Both the position numbers and the translations under genes were made by a program. From positions 744,001 to 808,000 of the forward strand of contig CM049986.1 in the NCBI GenBank assembly GCA_016630955.3: a DNA stretch of 64,000 nucleotides, read 5' to 3'. The notes below the pieces were generated by a model. That model searched no databases. It saw nothing but the letters and a program-made list of their open reading frames with translations, and had not been told where the DNA came from. This DNA comes from Didymella arachidicola. Its lineage: Eukaryota > Ascomycota > Dothideomycetes > Pleosporales > Didymellaceae. Below, in pieces: positions 44,170 through 55,704 of this stretch; position 1 is the stretch's first letter, and every line of letters starts with the position of its first letter.

Positions 44170-46460
44170 ATGGTGAGCAAGAAGTCTGGCAGGGCCCAGC
44201 TGAGGCAGGAAGGTAGGACCAGCTCACGTTGCTATGGCGCCTTTGCACATGGTACAATAGCTGCTGACAGCCGCACGCAGGCCTCGAGCGGACCGACAAC
44301 AACATGGACCTCTCGTCGTGGCCCCAGGTGGGCATGATCAACCAGAAGAACTACTACACCGAGTTCCTCAAGCGCGACGAGCAATTCCTGGCCGTGCGGT
44401 TCCCCAAAGACGAAGAGCGCGCCCGCATCGTGCAGGAGGCTCGAGACAAGGATCGCGCACGCGCGCTGGGCGTCCCCCAGGCTGCAGAAGGCGCCACTCC
44501 ACTCGCTGACGACGCCGCCGACGACGCCGACGTCTCGCTGAACTCTTCCAAGACGGACATTTCGAAGCTCATTGTCATACACCCGGGCAGCCAAAACCTG
44601 AGGATAGGACTGGGCTCAGACGCCCTGCCAAAGACAATACCCATGGTCATCGCGCGGCGCTCAAAGGAGAGCGAGTGCGAAGAGAACGGCGGCGAGCCCA
44701 GCCCCAAGCGCATGAAGGTCGAGGGCGCTGTGCCCGCAGACGCGCTCCCTGAGAAGTGGTTTGGGGAGGACTTTGCAGACCAGTACATGGCCATGTCGTC
44801 AGAACTGAGGACGAGGATGCGCTCCAACAAGCGCAGGGTGCTACCCAATTCCAAGGACCTGGTCACCAACTACAATCGCCGCACACCACCTGATGTCATC
44901 TCCGAGCACAACGACATCAACCGCATCGAGTTCACCGAGATTCCCGCAGACCCCAGGAAAGCCCCACACTTCTTCACTGGGCACGAAGCCCTTCGAATAC
45001 CCGAGCGTTCGAATCCTCGATACAAGCTGTTCTGGCCGCTACGCCATGGCACTTTCAACGAGGCCGAGTACAAGGATCGGAATCAGATCTACCACGACAT
45101 TTCCAAGATCTTCGAAGAAGCCATTCGGAATCAGCTGGGTGTCACCAAGTTGAAGGACCTCACCAACTACAAGTGCGTTCTCATCATCCCAGACTTGTAC
45201 GAGCGCAGCTATGTCACAATGCTGCTTGACATCCTCATACGAGATCTTGGTATTGGGAAGGTCTGCTTGCAGCAAGAGAGTCTGTCCATCACGTTTGGGG
45301 CCGGCTCAGACAAGCTGTGTGTGGTCGATATAGGAGCGCAGAAGACGTCCATCTGCTGTGTGGACGAAGGTCTCTGTGTCGAGGAGTCTCGCATCAACCT
45401 GAAAATGGGCGGTGCAGACATCACAGAAACCTTCATCAAGATGATGCTCTACGGCCATTTCCCATACTCGGACATCAACTTGAAGAGGCGCTACGATTTC
45501 CTTCTTGCAGAGGAGTTGAAGCAGAAGTTCTGCTCCATGGACGAGAGCACCGTTGTGGTTCAGACTTGGGACTTTCACCTCCGCGCTGCGGATCAGGAGA
45601 CACGTAAATACACGTTCAAGACGTATGATGAGACCCTGCTCTCCGTTATGGTAAGACCGATACTCGCTTCACCAACGAAGTCATACTGACATGATCAGGG
45701 CCTCCTGAAACCCTCCATCTTCGACAACTCCCACAAACTCGAAGGCCGCCGCTCCGTCATTCCTCGCTCTGTCGACCTCTACGACTCCTCTCCTAATGAT
45801 CCGTTATCCGCCGCCCAACTCGTCGTCCTCGAGCTTGCGGGCGGCCGCATTCAACCCGTGAACGGCATCGAACCTGCCACAGTCGCAGCCACCCCGCAAA
45901 AGCCGCCCGCTTTAAACCTTCTCCACCGCCTCGCCGACAACGATGCCACTCCAAGATCATCTGTCGCCGGCTCGCCCGGCCCAGAAGGCACGCCGAACCC
46001 AGACCGCGACACGCCCATGGGCGACACTGACGCGCCGGCTCCCAGCGGCCTGATCTTCCGCGACCCGGTTCTCGAAAAAGTCAAACTCGCCGAGGAGCGC
46101 GACCGCACTCTGCCCATCATGTCGCTGGACACAGCGATCCTGGAGTCGCTGGCGCAAGGCGGGCGGGGCGACGAGAAGAAAATGCGCGACTTCATGGGCG
46201 GCATCGTGCTAGTTGGCGGCGTCGCAAAGACGCCCGGCTTGCGCGAATTCCTCGAGTTAAGGCTTAGAGAGCTGCGCCCGGGAATGGAGATTCTGCTTCC
46301 GCCGCCCCCGAGGGATCTCGATCCCCAGGTTATTGCCTGGAAGGGTGGCAGTGTGTTTGGCAGACTCAGCTCCCACGGGAATGACAGCTGGATCTCAAAG
46401 TACGAGTACGACATCTTGGGGAGCCGGTTGCTGAACAACAAGTGTATGTTTGCGTGGTAG
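44170..46460 (+). CDS. arp8: Actin-related protein 8 (INO80 complex)
   Basis: Exons 44170-44212, 44281-45650 and 45699-46460, introns 68 and 48 bp; 724 aa. It is a nuclear actin-fold subunit of the INO80 nucleosome remodeller, contributing to nucleosome binding. The first exon gives MVSKKSGRAQLRQEG, continuing LERTDNNMDLSSWPQVGMINQKNYYTEFLKRDEQ, as in fungal ARP8. Actin-fold motifs: SKLIVIHPGSQNLRIGLGSDALP, KLCVVDIGAQKTSICCVDEG (phosphate loop), RINLKMGGADITETF, and GGIVLVGGVAKTPGLREFLELRL. A Pro/Ala-rich insert of about 100 residues (about 490-590) is typical of ARP8. ATG choice: the internal ATG at 44304 would drop the conserved first 22 residues. Confidence 0.95.
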
Positions 46461-47136
46461 GACACGCAAAGGACGCTCGATCGGCCGTGGGAGGATGGTC
46501 TCAAGATGTAGGATACGGCGAGTCACGTCGACTCGCAGGTTATGGGGAGCGAGGTCGATGTGCAGGACTTGGAAAGCGAGTCTGCATGCGCACGTACGGA
46601 AAGCGAGCTCTTGGAGTTAGACAGCGAGGATCTAGGCTTCTTCCAGCAAATCATTGAATAGCCCAGCAAGATAGACGACAAAACAGAAGGAGAAGGCCGG
46701 CCCCTGTCACAAAAGGGCGTTTTCACCACTGCCAGAGCAGAATGTTAAGAGCAGAGTGTTAAAATGCGGAAGGGAGCAAAACTCACCACGAAGGGCATGC
46801 CAAAGGCTTGCTGTTCGGATCCAGTGGCTATGGCTGTTTTGAGCCGGCCCCATGAAACGAGTGGTGCATTTCCGATCTCAACAGTCTTGATATTATTGAT
46901 AAATGTGTATAATTATTCTGAAGATCTCGTATAAGAACACCCCCATTGCATGGCGGCTTAGTTATATGAGCCACAACACTACACGCCAAAACGCCAAGTA
47001 CAACAAGACCGGGCGCGAGCCTCGAACAAGTCTCTTGTACTCATGCACGACATAGTCGTCAGTAATTTAACGAGACCCCTGGAAGGTTCGGGTCAATAGC
47101 AGCTAACACCGGGTATAGATCATACTCGTCCGAGGC
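46461..47136. other. Intergenic, convergent 3' ends
   Basis: About 680 bp. No coding sequence seen. A stretch near 46990-47100 has weak tRNA-like pieces but does not fold as a tRNA. Confidence 0.45.
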
Positions 47137-48208
47137 CTATTCGTCCGCCGACCTGCTGGACTGCTGCAGCTCGCTCACAAACGCATCGTAGTCGGCACCT
47201 ACGACATGTAAGCCGACGGTCAACCTATGATATGCATCACTCCTCATCTGCCCTTCAATAAGCGTTTGGTTCGGGTAGTGCGGGGACAGAGGCTGCTGAC
47301 CTTGTGATACATCGCCATCAACCTTCAGGCGCTTCTCGGACGAGTAGTCGCCCGCATCGAATTGCCCCGCGTGCTTACCCACGTTGGGGCCATTTTGCGC
47401 TGCTGCGGCTGCTTGGGCGGCCATCTGCAGTTCGCCTATCTGGCGCTCCGAGAGCCCGCCATTGTTGCTGGAGCTGGGGCTTTGTTGCGGCTGCTGCTGC
47501 TCAGGCTGCTGCTGGTGTTGTTGCTGCTGGAGGTTCGGGTTCAGGCTAGGGATCTCGCCATGCGGGCGGTTGGATAGATCAACGCCTGCCGGTGCAGGGG
47601 GTACTTCGCCTTGGGTCTCGAGCAGGCGCGATTGGAGGTTGATGATGTAGTCTCTTAGTTGGTAGTTCTCCGTCTGCAGATTCTTGTAAAGCTCGCACAG
47701 TTGCTCGAACTCTTTGACTTGGTCCTTCAGCTGCTTGATATACTCCTCTTTCCGCTGGCGAAACGCGCGCTGCAATGGTCAGTATCGCCTAGTTGAGGCA
47801 AGACAGTCAACGTACTTGAGCAGCTCGATTCTGCGCGGCGCGCTTGCTGGTAGACAGCTCCCTTCGACCCTTCCGCCCTTCACCGTCGTCGCTGGGGTCG
47901 GCTTGGCTCATGTAGTGCTGCTGCGAGCCGGCGATAGCTGGGTCGATGTGCTGCTGGGAACCGCCGGTATGCGTTGGCTGTTGCTGAATAGGCGTAGGCG
48001 CACTGGGTTGTCCAGCGCCGGCAGCAAGGAGATGTTCTCTTAAGCCTTCACAGCATGCATGTTAGTAATCAGCAGGAAGAAGTAAGCATGTACAGGGCGC
48101 ACTAACTCATCTCGATGGTCGGCTTGCTGTGGTCCTAAGCCGGAGCGTCAGCGCAAGGAATGGTACATGAAGGTCACTACAGCTTACCTGAGCAGCCGGT
48201 TGCTGCAT
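47137..48208 (-). CDS. bZIP transcription factor, KapC/AP-1-like
   Basis: Four exons: 48208-48188 (7 codons), 48134-48107 (28 nt), 48045-47816 and 47769-47137; 303 aa. Introns are 53, 61 and 46 bp. Basic region and leucine zipper: GRRELSTSKRAAQNRAAQ joined by splicing to RAFRQRKEEYIKQLKDQVKEF, then ELYKNLQTENYQLRDYI. The QNRAAQRAFR core is the YAP/AP-1 signature. N-terminal MQQPAAQDHSKP and the Gln/His-rich linkers resemble Aspergillus KapC. A glutamine-rich stretch (about residues 170-190) follows the zipper. It acts as a nuclear dimeric DNA-binding protein. Target genes are not known from sequence. Confidence 0.87.
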
Positions 48209-49380
48209 GTTATACGCAGTGTCGCTGCGGATCGAGGGGTATATGGTTCGGCTCATTCAATTCACTTGGGACGTGGACAGTCGCGGGTACTTGCAGTGGC
48301 GCTGATTAGACAGCACAGCTGTAGCTATTCTCGGCGCGCGCCGACACGAGCTGGCGTTGCGGTTGAGAAATCGAGTCTACTACGAGAGCGCTGTATGCGC
48401 GTGTGGTGACGTGCGGCGCAGTTGCAGATGCTGGAAGTCGCGACGGCGCAGAGGAGAAAGTGCGTCTCTGCACGAAGCACCGTCAGCGTGGTTCCTTCGT
48501 GCGCCGAGCACAATGCGCCGAACTGCGCGACAGCATTGTGGACGTTGCGCGCATCGCAGAGCTGGGGGGGTGGGACCGGCATGGGCAACTCACTTTGGTA
48601 ATTGTTCTGTCTGATGACTGAGAGGTGACTAAGGCGTGTGGTGTAGCTTCTTATATGTGGTCCCGGCAATTTCCCAGGGCGCCGGGCAAGCACATCACCA
48701 CTTCACTGCGCGCGGGCTCTCGTTCAACGGCGCAACACCCATCAATAATGCTAAAATCACGCCGCTACTGCCTCATGCTCACGCATACATCGTTGCGCAC
48801 TTGCTGACTTGGGCAAGTCGTGCCTAGATGTGGAATGTCATTCGGTTGTTTGCCTGTTAGGCTGACCAATGCTCTCTTTATTTCCGCCAAGAGCTTCAGG
48901 ATGACGGGATACACAAGCTCCTGATCCGAGGTTGCCGGCCAATGCTCTCTGTTGCAAACCTCCCTACTGCCTAGCTCGCGTTGTGCAAACACACGAGCTT
49001 CCTGACTCAAAGCTCTTATCGCTACCGTTGCCGTGCCTGATGCCTACACCTTTGTGATTGAATGACTCCAGCCTGATTGCTTGCGATCGCTGTCTCATAA
49101 GTCTCTTACATGCTGACTTTGGATTTCTCTAGATTTGGCTGAAGTGCTGATGATGCTGCAGAGACTCAATCAAGATTCCTCGGACGAATGCATGGTTCCG
49201 TATGACGAAGCAACATCGTTGGTCCAAGCTGATCTGCAGGATCCAGTTTCTGACAACCATCGCGCATCTCAGTCCTGATCCTAACGTTGTGGTTCTACAG
49301 TTGGGTGAAGCAGGTTGGCAGTCGGTATATCAGCTTCTACATCGTCCGTTCTTGGACTTTAAGGTAGTGCAAGCTTTGCA
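48209..49380. promoter_or_regulatory. Divergent promoter region, KapC-like and PCD genes
   Basis: About 1.17 kb with no recognisable gene. Short frames on both strands lack motifs. Confidence 0.45.
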
Positions 49381-50030
49381 ATGAGCACAGCCCTCCGGTG
49401 CCTTGTCAGAGCACTTCCGTAAGTCCTCATCACTACACACCACCGCTGCTTAGTCATACCCGCGTGCCTAACATGCTCATATCGTACAGAGCACAGCTGA
49501 CTCAAACGTGGCGCTGCATTCGTCCAATCCAGCACGCGCTGGGCGAGCTTACTCCTGTCTCGTACAACAGATCTGCGATCATCTCTCGCCGCCAGCCATT
49601 CACAACAACACGACCAGCGATGAGTTCCTTGTTTACGAATCTGCCGAGCGGAGAGCCCATCAAAGTCATTTTCTCAGAAAACCAGCCCGAGGACCTGTTC
49701 CGCCGAGCAGAAGCTCTCTTGAGCAGCTGGCAGATCACGCCGTCTGGAAAAGGGCTCAGGAAAGAGTTTCTCTTCAAGACGTTCAACAACGCATGGAAAT
49801 TCATGGACACTGTCGCTCAGGAATGCAAAGTGAAGAGACATCACCCTGAGTGGTCGAATCTCTATAACAGGGTGACTGTTGAGTGGACTACCCATCGGCC
49901 AGAAGGGCTCAGCATCAAGGATGCTGAAATGGCTGAGTTTTGTGATCAAAAGGCATTCGAGATCGGATTGAAGAGCAGCGAGAGCAACGCTGCAGCAGGG
50001 ACAAGCGGTGGGACAACGCCTGCGCCATAA
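49381..50030 (+). CDS. Pterin-4a-carbinolamine dehydratase, with N-terminal extension
   Basis: Exons 49381-49418 and 49490-50030 with a 71-bp intron; 192 aa. It dehydrates 4a-hydroxytetrahydrobiopterin and has a PCD/DCoH fold. Core: LSSWQITPSGKGLRKEFLFKTFNNAWKFMD, and the signature HHPEWSNLYNRVTVEWTTH with the catalytic His pair. The first about 75 residues are not part of the family: MSTALRCLVRALPAQL...TWRCIRP...ISRRQPFTTTRPA is Arg-rich with no acidic residues at the start, like a mitochondrial presequence. An internal ATG at 49620 (MSSLFTNLPSG) would give a cytosolic form. The C-terminus is Ser/Ala/Gly-rich. Confidence 0.88.
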
Positions 50031-50784
50031 GAGCGGGGGAGTGGTGGTCTATATCTGACGTTCATCGACCAATTTGTTTCTCTCGTCGCATTCACAATGC
50101 TATAATAGGTGGTCCGGCGCCAACGGCCCATCATCCAGTCAGCACTTGTACTTGTCTCAAAGACACCGCATCACAGAATCTATCTCAGGATTGCAACAGC
50201 AATATGACAGCTCATCGCTCTGTTCGTATTCATCTTCTCATATTAGGAACTGTGTTGAACGCGCCCTTGGCAGGCATTGGACTCATTATCGTAGCGAGCA
50301 CTTGAATTCGCGCTGTTTGTACCACATCTTCGGGATGACGCTAAACCATAGACGGATTGCCTTCAACGCTGGGGCAGATGAGCGATGGATGGGGTGATGA
50401 CAAAGCACTGCGTGTATGTGCAACTCTCGGACTTTGCTAAACTCCATGCTGGGGCAGAAGCCCACGGCACGCTCGCCCATGAGCATCTGCATACGTCGAG
50501 TATCTGTTGCGGGCTGCTTGAGAGATTACAAGGAAAGCACCTCAATAGCGTGGAACATATCGTCATTAAAGAAGTCATCAAACCTATTGAAGATGGAGAT
50601 GTAAAATATGAAATACAACAACAAGAAGAAAAGGTTCTACCAAAGGTAACTCGGAACCCGACAAGACCCGTGTTATACAACCTCGATCATACAGAAGTCC
50701 AAAAGCCTGAACGCCGCGCAATGCTTTCATACACATCTTCACCATTGGAAGTCCACCCTCTTCGAAGCCTCACGTGAAGGAGGC
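50031..50784. other. Intergenic, convergent 3' ends
   Basis: About 750 bp. A 130-codon plus-strand frame at 50385-50777 has no recognisable domain and probably is chance. Confidence 0.4.
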
Positions 50785-51864
50785 TTAGTTGTACTGCCTG
50801 GTGTTAGCAGCCGCCTCCTCTTCCCTCTTCTTCTTCGCCTCCTGCAACTTCCTCAACATCCTTGCGCTGCCGCCGCTGGCCTGCCACCACAACTCTGTGC
50901 CGCCGCGAATCAGCCTCTCAGCCGCGCTCGTCGGTCCATCGATCGCAGGACGGATATCCAGGTGGAAGACAGGCTCGTCGTCCGAAACCGCCTCGCCCTC
51001 GTAGTAATCAATCACATAGCGTATCTCCTTGCACCCCTGCTCATTGCATCGCTCAATGAACCAATCATGGCGGTCAAACGGCGGCGCAGTGCCGTACTTC
51101 TCGGGATTGATCCAGCCTAGCCACTGCATGATGGTGGCCTTGGGTGTACGCTCCGTCGGGCGACCGGTGAAGCGCAGGAGTTTCGGGGGCGGCACGTCTC
51201 TCACGTCCCAGGTTGTCGTGTCGAAGATGCCTTCCTCTGTGGTACCGACGCCCAGCTTCAAATCAGCCAGCTGCTCGCCGTCCTTGCAGATCTCGTAGCC
51301 CTCCTTCAGGCCGCGCGCGAACCGGCGTTCCCAGCCCATGATTTCAGCCCAGGCGCCTTCGTTCAGGAAGTTATGCACAGAGACCATGGATTCGACGGCG
51401 GTGACGTCGGTGTCGGTGTAGCCTTTGCGCAGCATGGCGTTGTACATTTGCTGTGGCGAAGGGTACTCCCAGAGCGAGCCGTCGCCTTTGGGGATTGTGG
51501 AAGCCTCGCGGGAGAGGGGGAGGTCGCGGGCTTGGGCGGCGGCTTTCTCGTTGTCGAGTTCAGAGAACATGTTGTTGAGCGGGTTCAGCTTTGCGAGAAG
51601 GCCAGTCTTGGGTTCGGGGGTCGACGATGTCTTCTCGGGAGGGACGTAGGGGCAGGCGCCCTTGGGAACCTCTGCCTGTTCTGCCTTTACAGGCGGCGTA
51701 ACCTTTTTGTGCATGGGACATTGTGGCTACTGTCATTAGACGTATTCGATGCATGGACGTGTTGTTGAACATACGGGAGGATTCACATCGCCTGCTGGCA
51801 TGGGATGTGGCGCAACAGCCGCAGCGGGTGCGGAAGGTGCGGTGTCTGCCCAAAACCAACCCAT
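50785..51864 (-). CDS. cyc3: Holocytochrome c synthase (cytochrome c heme lyase)
   Basis: Exons 51864-51775 and 51726-50785 with a 48-bp intron; 343 aa. It attaches heme covalently to apocytochrome c in the mitochondrial intermembrane space. Two heme-binding CP motifs lie in the N-terminal part: QCPMHKK, made by the splice, and GACPYVPP. The conserved core has LWEYPSPQQMYNAMLRKG, VVSVHNFLNEGAW-type sequence (MVSVHNFLNEGAWAEI), RFTGRPTERTPKA, PFDRHDWFIERC, and VIDYYEGEA...FHLDIRPAID. Length is typical of fungal CYC3. Start MGWFWAD is the first ATG in the spliced frame. Confidence 0.95.
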
Positions 51865-52182
51865 GTTTCAGTGATGTACAAAAGAATTATGGAACTGAGA
51901 AGAGGAGGCGATCAAGCCTATATGTTGATGGTTTGCGCGTGGCGGAGTCTCGGGGGAGAAAGAATTTGGCCGCAGATCGGGAAGAGTAGGGCAGGGTCCT
52001 CGTCGTCATCCCGCTGCAATGTACTAAGCAATTGCTGTTCGCCGATTGGTCAATAGGGCTCAACGTGTGAGGGTCTGGTCTGCCCAAAGAAAAGTATTGT
52101 ATTCTACATCATGGTATCTTGCGCCGTTCGCTCTGTGCTGATAATCCACCAAATAAGCTTTTCGGGGGGGTATGCTTCTCCT
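51865..52182. other. Short intergenic region
   Basis: About 320 bp: promoter of the heme lyase gene and 3' flank of YIP1. Nothing else seen. Confidence 0.5.
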
Positions 52183-53225
52183 CTATGCCTGACCAGCTGC
52201 GACCTTGCCCAATTGTCCTGTGCCTCGGGAGCTGAAAATGGCCATGATGCCAAAGCTACCATAAAACAGTACCATCGGGTACGCAACAAGCCCTCTCATT
52301 GAGGTCATACGGCCTGCAGAAGTTAGTACGGTATCCTAGTATGCAAAGCATATAGACTTACCAGCGATAGTGAACATCGAGCTAGAAGAGTACGAGCACC
52401 ACATGATAGACAGGATTGTGACAACATAGCCAAAGAGACCGTCCAATGGTATGACAATACCGAGAGTCGAGACCAGTACAAGTGGCAGCAGGCAGTAGCC
52501 TACGATCGAGGCTGATCGAGGGTAGGTCAAGGAAGAGCCAAGGTGAGAGCCGCGTGCGTGGCCGTGATCCTGCCCTGCGGCAGACTCGTCCGCGCTGATC
52601 GGCGGTGACATAAGCGAAATGATCTGGTGAATTAGTATGGTGCCCACAAGTCCCAGTCCTGTTCCGGTGTCAGTGGTTTCACTCAACCTGAATGATCTTG
52701 GCTTACCATAAATGTAACCAAAATGAAGCTTTCCAGAGAGCTATGGCACGTCAGCGATCATTTCATCCCAAAAGGTGGGCCGTGATATTTTACCAAAAGC
52801 GATGTACCAAAGATAAAGAAGAACAGGATTGGTCCTGCAACATCGCTGTCGTCCATGATGTGCGGCTCAATGCGCCTGAAAGGATTCAACACGGCGAGTG
52901 TTTTCGACTGAATGTGTCCGAAGTTCACTCCGAGCTCTTCCAGGAGTGGTGGTTCTCCTTCATAGCCTTCTGCGCCAAAAGCCGCGAGCCATCCTGTCCG
53001 CAGCCCCGACTCTCCCATACCCATCTGTCCACTGACCCCTGGCGCTGAGAAGCCTTGGCCATATTGTGCGGGGTAGGCCTGTGTTTGCGGTGCGCCGTAG
53101 TTTGCTTGGAACGGAGTCGAATGGCCAGACACTGGCTGGTTCGAGAACGTGGAGGAATAGAATTGGAGGTTCTGCGCACCCCCGCCGCCATACTGAGAGT
53201 TCTGCCCGTAGCCGTAGGATGCCAT
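52183..53225 (-). CDS. yip1: YIP1-family ER-Golgi membrane protein
   Basis: Four exons: 53225-52794, 52740-52707, 52658-52362 and 52313-52183, introns 53, 48 and 48 bp; 297 aa. It is a multi-pass protein of ER-Golgi vesicles that binds Rab/Ypt GTPases. The N-terminal about 90 residues are Gly/Gln/Tyr-rich and cytosolic. The Yip1 domain begins with PPLLEELGVNFGHIQSKTLAVLNPFRRI and contains five hydrophobic segments (DVAGPILFFFIFGTSLL; GKLHFGYIYGLGLVGTILIHQII; SIVGYCLLPLVLVSTLGI; GYVVTILSIMWCSYSSSSMF; LVAYPMVLFYGSFGIMAIF). An ATG six codons upstream (53243) is less likely, since MASYGYG is the family-like start. Confidence 0.93.
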
Positions 53226-53866
53226 TGTGTTGTTTGCTGTCAAGAGATCTCGTGCGATGGAGCGTCGGGATCGCGATTCGAACGCAAAGACGTGGCGCGA
53301 AGGTATCGATGTGGAAGCCTGGGGCTGCTGTCTCCGTGCTAGCTGAGCTCGTTACGTGGAGGAACCGGGAACGAGCAACGAGCGACGTCACCGTGATCAG
53401 CAAAGCAACGACAGAGTCAAGTGTAGAGAGCGTGTCGACGACCGGAGTGAAGCCTCAATGTGTAAACAGGAAAGGTAAAGCGATTGCGGTGTTTCGGTGT
53501 TTGTCGAAGCTTGGAATTGGCAGCCACATGTCATTGTTGGCTCGGAGGTCCTTTGAGCTAATTGGCCGGCCGCTCTCCGCTCACGTGCGAGCTCAGTCAT
53601 AGTCACAAACTTCGGAAGGTGTTCTTGCACCTGTTCCATAAACGACATTTGAGTATATTCTACACATCTTCAAGCAGCACTACGATAACGAAGGGGCAGG
53701 CTAGTGTTGAGAGTAGCTACATATTATAATAAGAAGGAGGGGGGTATCAATATCAACGCCAATCATGAGGTCGTAACTACGTTCAATCTGTGTCGTTTCA
53801 TCTCCGAGGCGAAGCCATAAGCTCACCTTGAGACCCAGGGCGTCCACAAAGGCCTGAAGCCATGAT
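53226..53866. other. Intergenic, upstream of YIP1
   Basis: About 640 bp; no gene recognised. Confidence 0.45.
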
Positions 53867-54271
53867 CTAGTACATCTCAACAGTACGCCGTGATGTGAAG
53901 TTGCACCAGTCGCACTGACTTGGTCAGTCCATGCAGTTCGTGGATCAAGCCAATCTGGGGTGCTGGATTGCTTACCAAGGTCTCAGACGATGCATCATTG
54001 TCTTCCATACAATACTCATTCTGACACTTTTTACATTGTCGAATGACAAGCTCCTTACAGCTTATGCACTGCTGAATGTCAGCGGGACTCTATTGGTGTC
54101 AAGCAACAGCGCCTACTGTGTGCCCGCAGCCAAAACAGTCACGTCGAACACCAATGATCTGTAACATGTCACGTTAGCCTGTTTCTTTCTGATCTGTTGA
54201 GCACATACCTTGGCGCGACAAAGCCGAGTCCGAAACGCCATTATCCACAAGCAGGTTCCAAGTTCAGTCAT
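53867..54271 (-). CDS. Candidate cysteine-rich zinc-binding exons downstream of the F-box gene
   Basis: Four exons read in frame on the minus strand: 54271-54209, 54158-54117, 54071-53976 and 53914-53867, with introns of 50, 45 and 61 bp. All have GT-AG ends and most have CTAAC/CTGAC-like branch sites. The spliced frame gives about 82 aa: an Arg-rich start, then DCFGCGHTQCISC, RQCKKCQNEYC, and a closing CDWCNFTSRR...EMY. The spaced C-x2-C pairs look like a RING-like or treble-clef zinc module found at the C-terminus of fungal F-box-type proteins. Either this is a separate small gene, an alternative 3' end of the F-box gene just upstream, or the remains of a longer gene. I cannot decide; the start at 54271 is the first in-frame ATG after a stop. 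Confidence 0.5.
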
Positions 54272-54348
54272 AGAGACTGCGTCCGGATCCAGCTACATGG
54301 TAAGGCCTTCAGTCAAAAGCAATCGTCTTGCACGCCAAGGTATGCCGT

Positions 54349-55704
54349 TCATCCCCACATCCCATTGCTCCCTGCGCCAGCCATCATTTCGCCGACCAGG
54401 CAGTGATCCACACAGAGGCCCATATGTACCTTGATGGTTTGCTTCGGAATAACAGCGGTCGTGCCATCAGTTGCTAAGGTCTCCGCCAGCTCGGTTTGTT
54501 GTAGCTCAGTCCGCTGGGCGACAGTCGATCCAGCGTAGCAGTCTTCGTCCCACCATTTGTGACATCTCTCACACCAGCGACCCTTTAGACAGTCTTCACA
54601 GCGTATGTACAGAGGCGGTGAAGTTGATCCGTCGATGGAGTGTGGCTTCTTGGCTGCCCGCAGCGTGCTCCCATGTAGCGGTATAGGACTTAAGAGGGGG
54701 AATTGAGACGCGGGTGATTCGCCGTAGATCGCTGGGCCTTCAGAAGCAAAGTGGCAAGTCTCGCAGCCAGATGGGCCAAGCGCCACAGTTGCAATGGTAG
54801 GCCTGAGGAAAGATGCTGGGTGAGATATGTCACCGGCCGCGCCTTCTCTGACATGAGCTTTGCCTGGATCATGGCGTGGTCCACGACAAAGAACGGCATC
54901 GAAGGAGATGAGGCCTTCACAAGCTTGCACAACCTCAGCCCATTCTGGAGACGGCCGCTTCGTGATCATCTTGCCGGATGACTGGTACCATCTGTCTTCT
55001 GTCCGTGCCAACACAGTGTTGAGAGCTTCAGATGACTTCTGGTTCCACTCTGCACCGATCTGAGCACCCTGCGAGGACATGATGCCACGAGCAGCGGGTG
55101 GGGACGGCGCTCGTGGTGTTTCTGGTTCGTGCTTTCGCTCGCGGGGCCCGAACATGTAAATGCCCTTGACTCGGGGTGTGCCCTTGGGCCTCGATGGGCG
55201 CACAGCATATCTGAGATATTGCTGAAGCTTGCGCTCGTTCAAGTGCTTGACTTCTCGGATTGACAGCAGCCTGACATTGTACCGGTCTTCGGTAATGAGT
55301 TCCTTGACGAACTCAGCGGTCACGCTCAGACCGTCCAACACGAGTGTATGTACGTTGTGGAGGATGCGCTGCTTCTCGAGTCTGTAGACGATGCCACGCA
55401 GTGGGCCGGAATAAAAGTCGTCTTCAGATAAAGCTTCATCCATGCGCTCGGCACGCCAGCTGATACCGCCACCATCGAGTGGTCCATCGAAAGGTACAAC
55501 AGCGGATCGGACGGGCGACAAGTCGAGGTATCGAAAAGCTTCGGGTGATTGGCAGATGACGTCGTACAGAGCTTTCGAGGTTGACGAGAGCGCGCAAAGG
55601 GACGACACAGGCAGGTAGGGTGCAGTCTGATGCAGGATCAAAGAGTTGGAAAGGAGATCCACCAGGGTTGTAGGTAGGCCATTGGAGAAAACACAAGGCT
55701 CCAT
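54349..55704 (-). CDS. F-box-like protein with C-terminal cysteine-rich region
   Basis: Single open frame, 451 aa. The N-terminus (LILHQTAPYLPVSSLCALSSTSKALYDVICQSPEAFRYLDLS) matches the F-box pattern that binds Skp1 in SCF ubiquitin ligases. Leucine-rich stretches follow (ILHNVHTLVLDGLSVTAEFV, YNVRLLSIREVKHLNERKLQQYLRY). The C-terminal third has clustered cysteines: CETCHF, CEDCLKGRWCERCHKWWDEDCY, then KVHMGLCVDHCLVGEMMAGAGSNGMWG. The substrate is unknown. The gene ends 78 bp before a chain of further Cys-rich exons on the same strand, so its true 3' end should be checked with transcripts. Confidence 0.8.
   Translation of the reverse strand: MEPCVFSNGLPTTLVDLLSNSLILHQTAPYLPVSSLCALSSTSKALYDVICQSPEAFRYLDLSPVRSAVVPFDGPLDGGGISWRAERMDEALSEDDFYSGPLRGIVYRLEKQRILHNVHTLVLDGLSVTAEFVKELITEDRYNVRLLSIREVKHLNERKLQQYLRYAVRPSRPKGTPRVKGIYMFGPRERKHEPETPRAPSPPAARGIMSSQGAQIGAEWNQKSSEALNTVLARTEDRWYQSSGKMITKRPSPEWAEVVQACEGLISFDAVLCRGPRHDPGKAHVREGAAGDISHPASFLRPTIATVALGPSGCETCHFASEGPAIYGESPASQFPLLSPIPLHGSTLRAAKKPHSIDGSTSPPLYIRCEDCLKGRWCERCHKWWDEDCYAGSTVAQRTELQQTELAETLATDGTTAVIPKQTIKVHMGLCVDHCLVGEMMAGAGSNGMWG

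Noticed and set aside
46990..47100. Possible tRNA on the minus strand (GTTCGAGGCTCG)
   Set aside because: The T-arm-like piece has no proper stem, and no acceptor or D-arm could be paired with it.
50385..50777. 130-codon plus-strand frame between the pterin dehydratase and heme lyase genes
   Set aside because: Lies between two convergent 3' ends. There is no motif, and a frame of similar length runs on the other strand.
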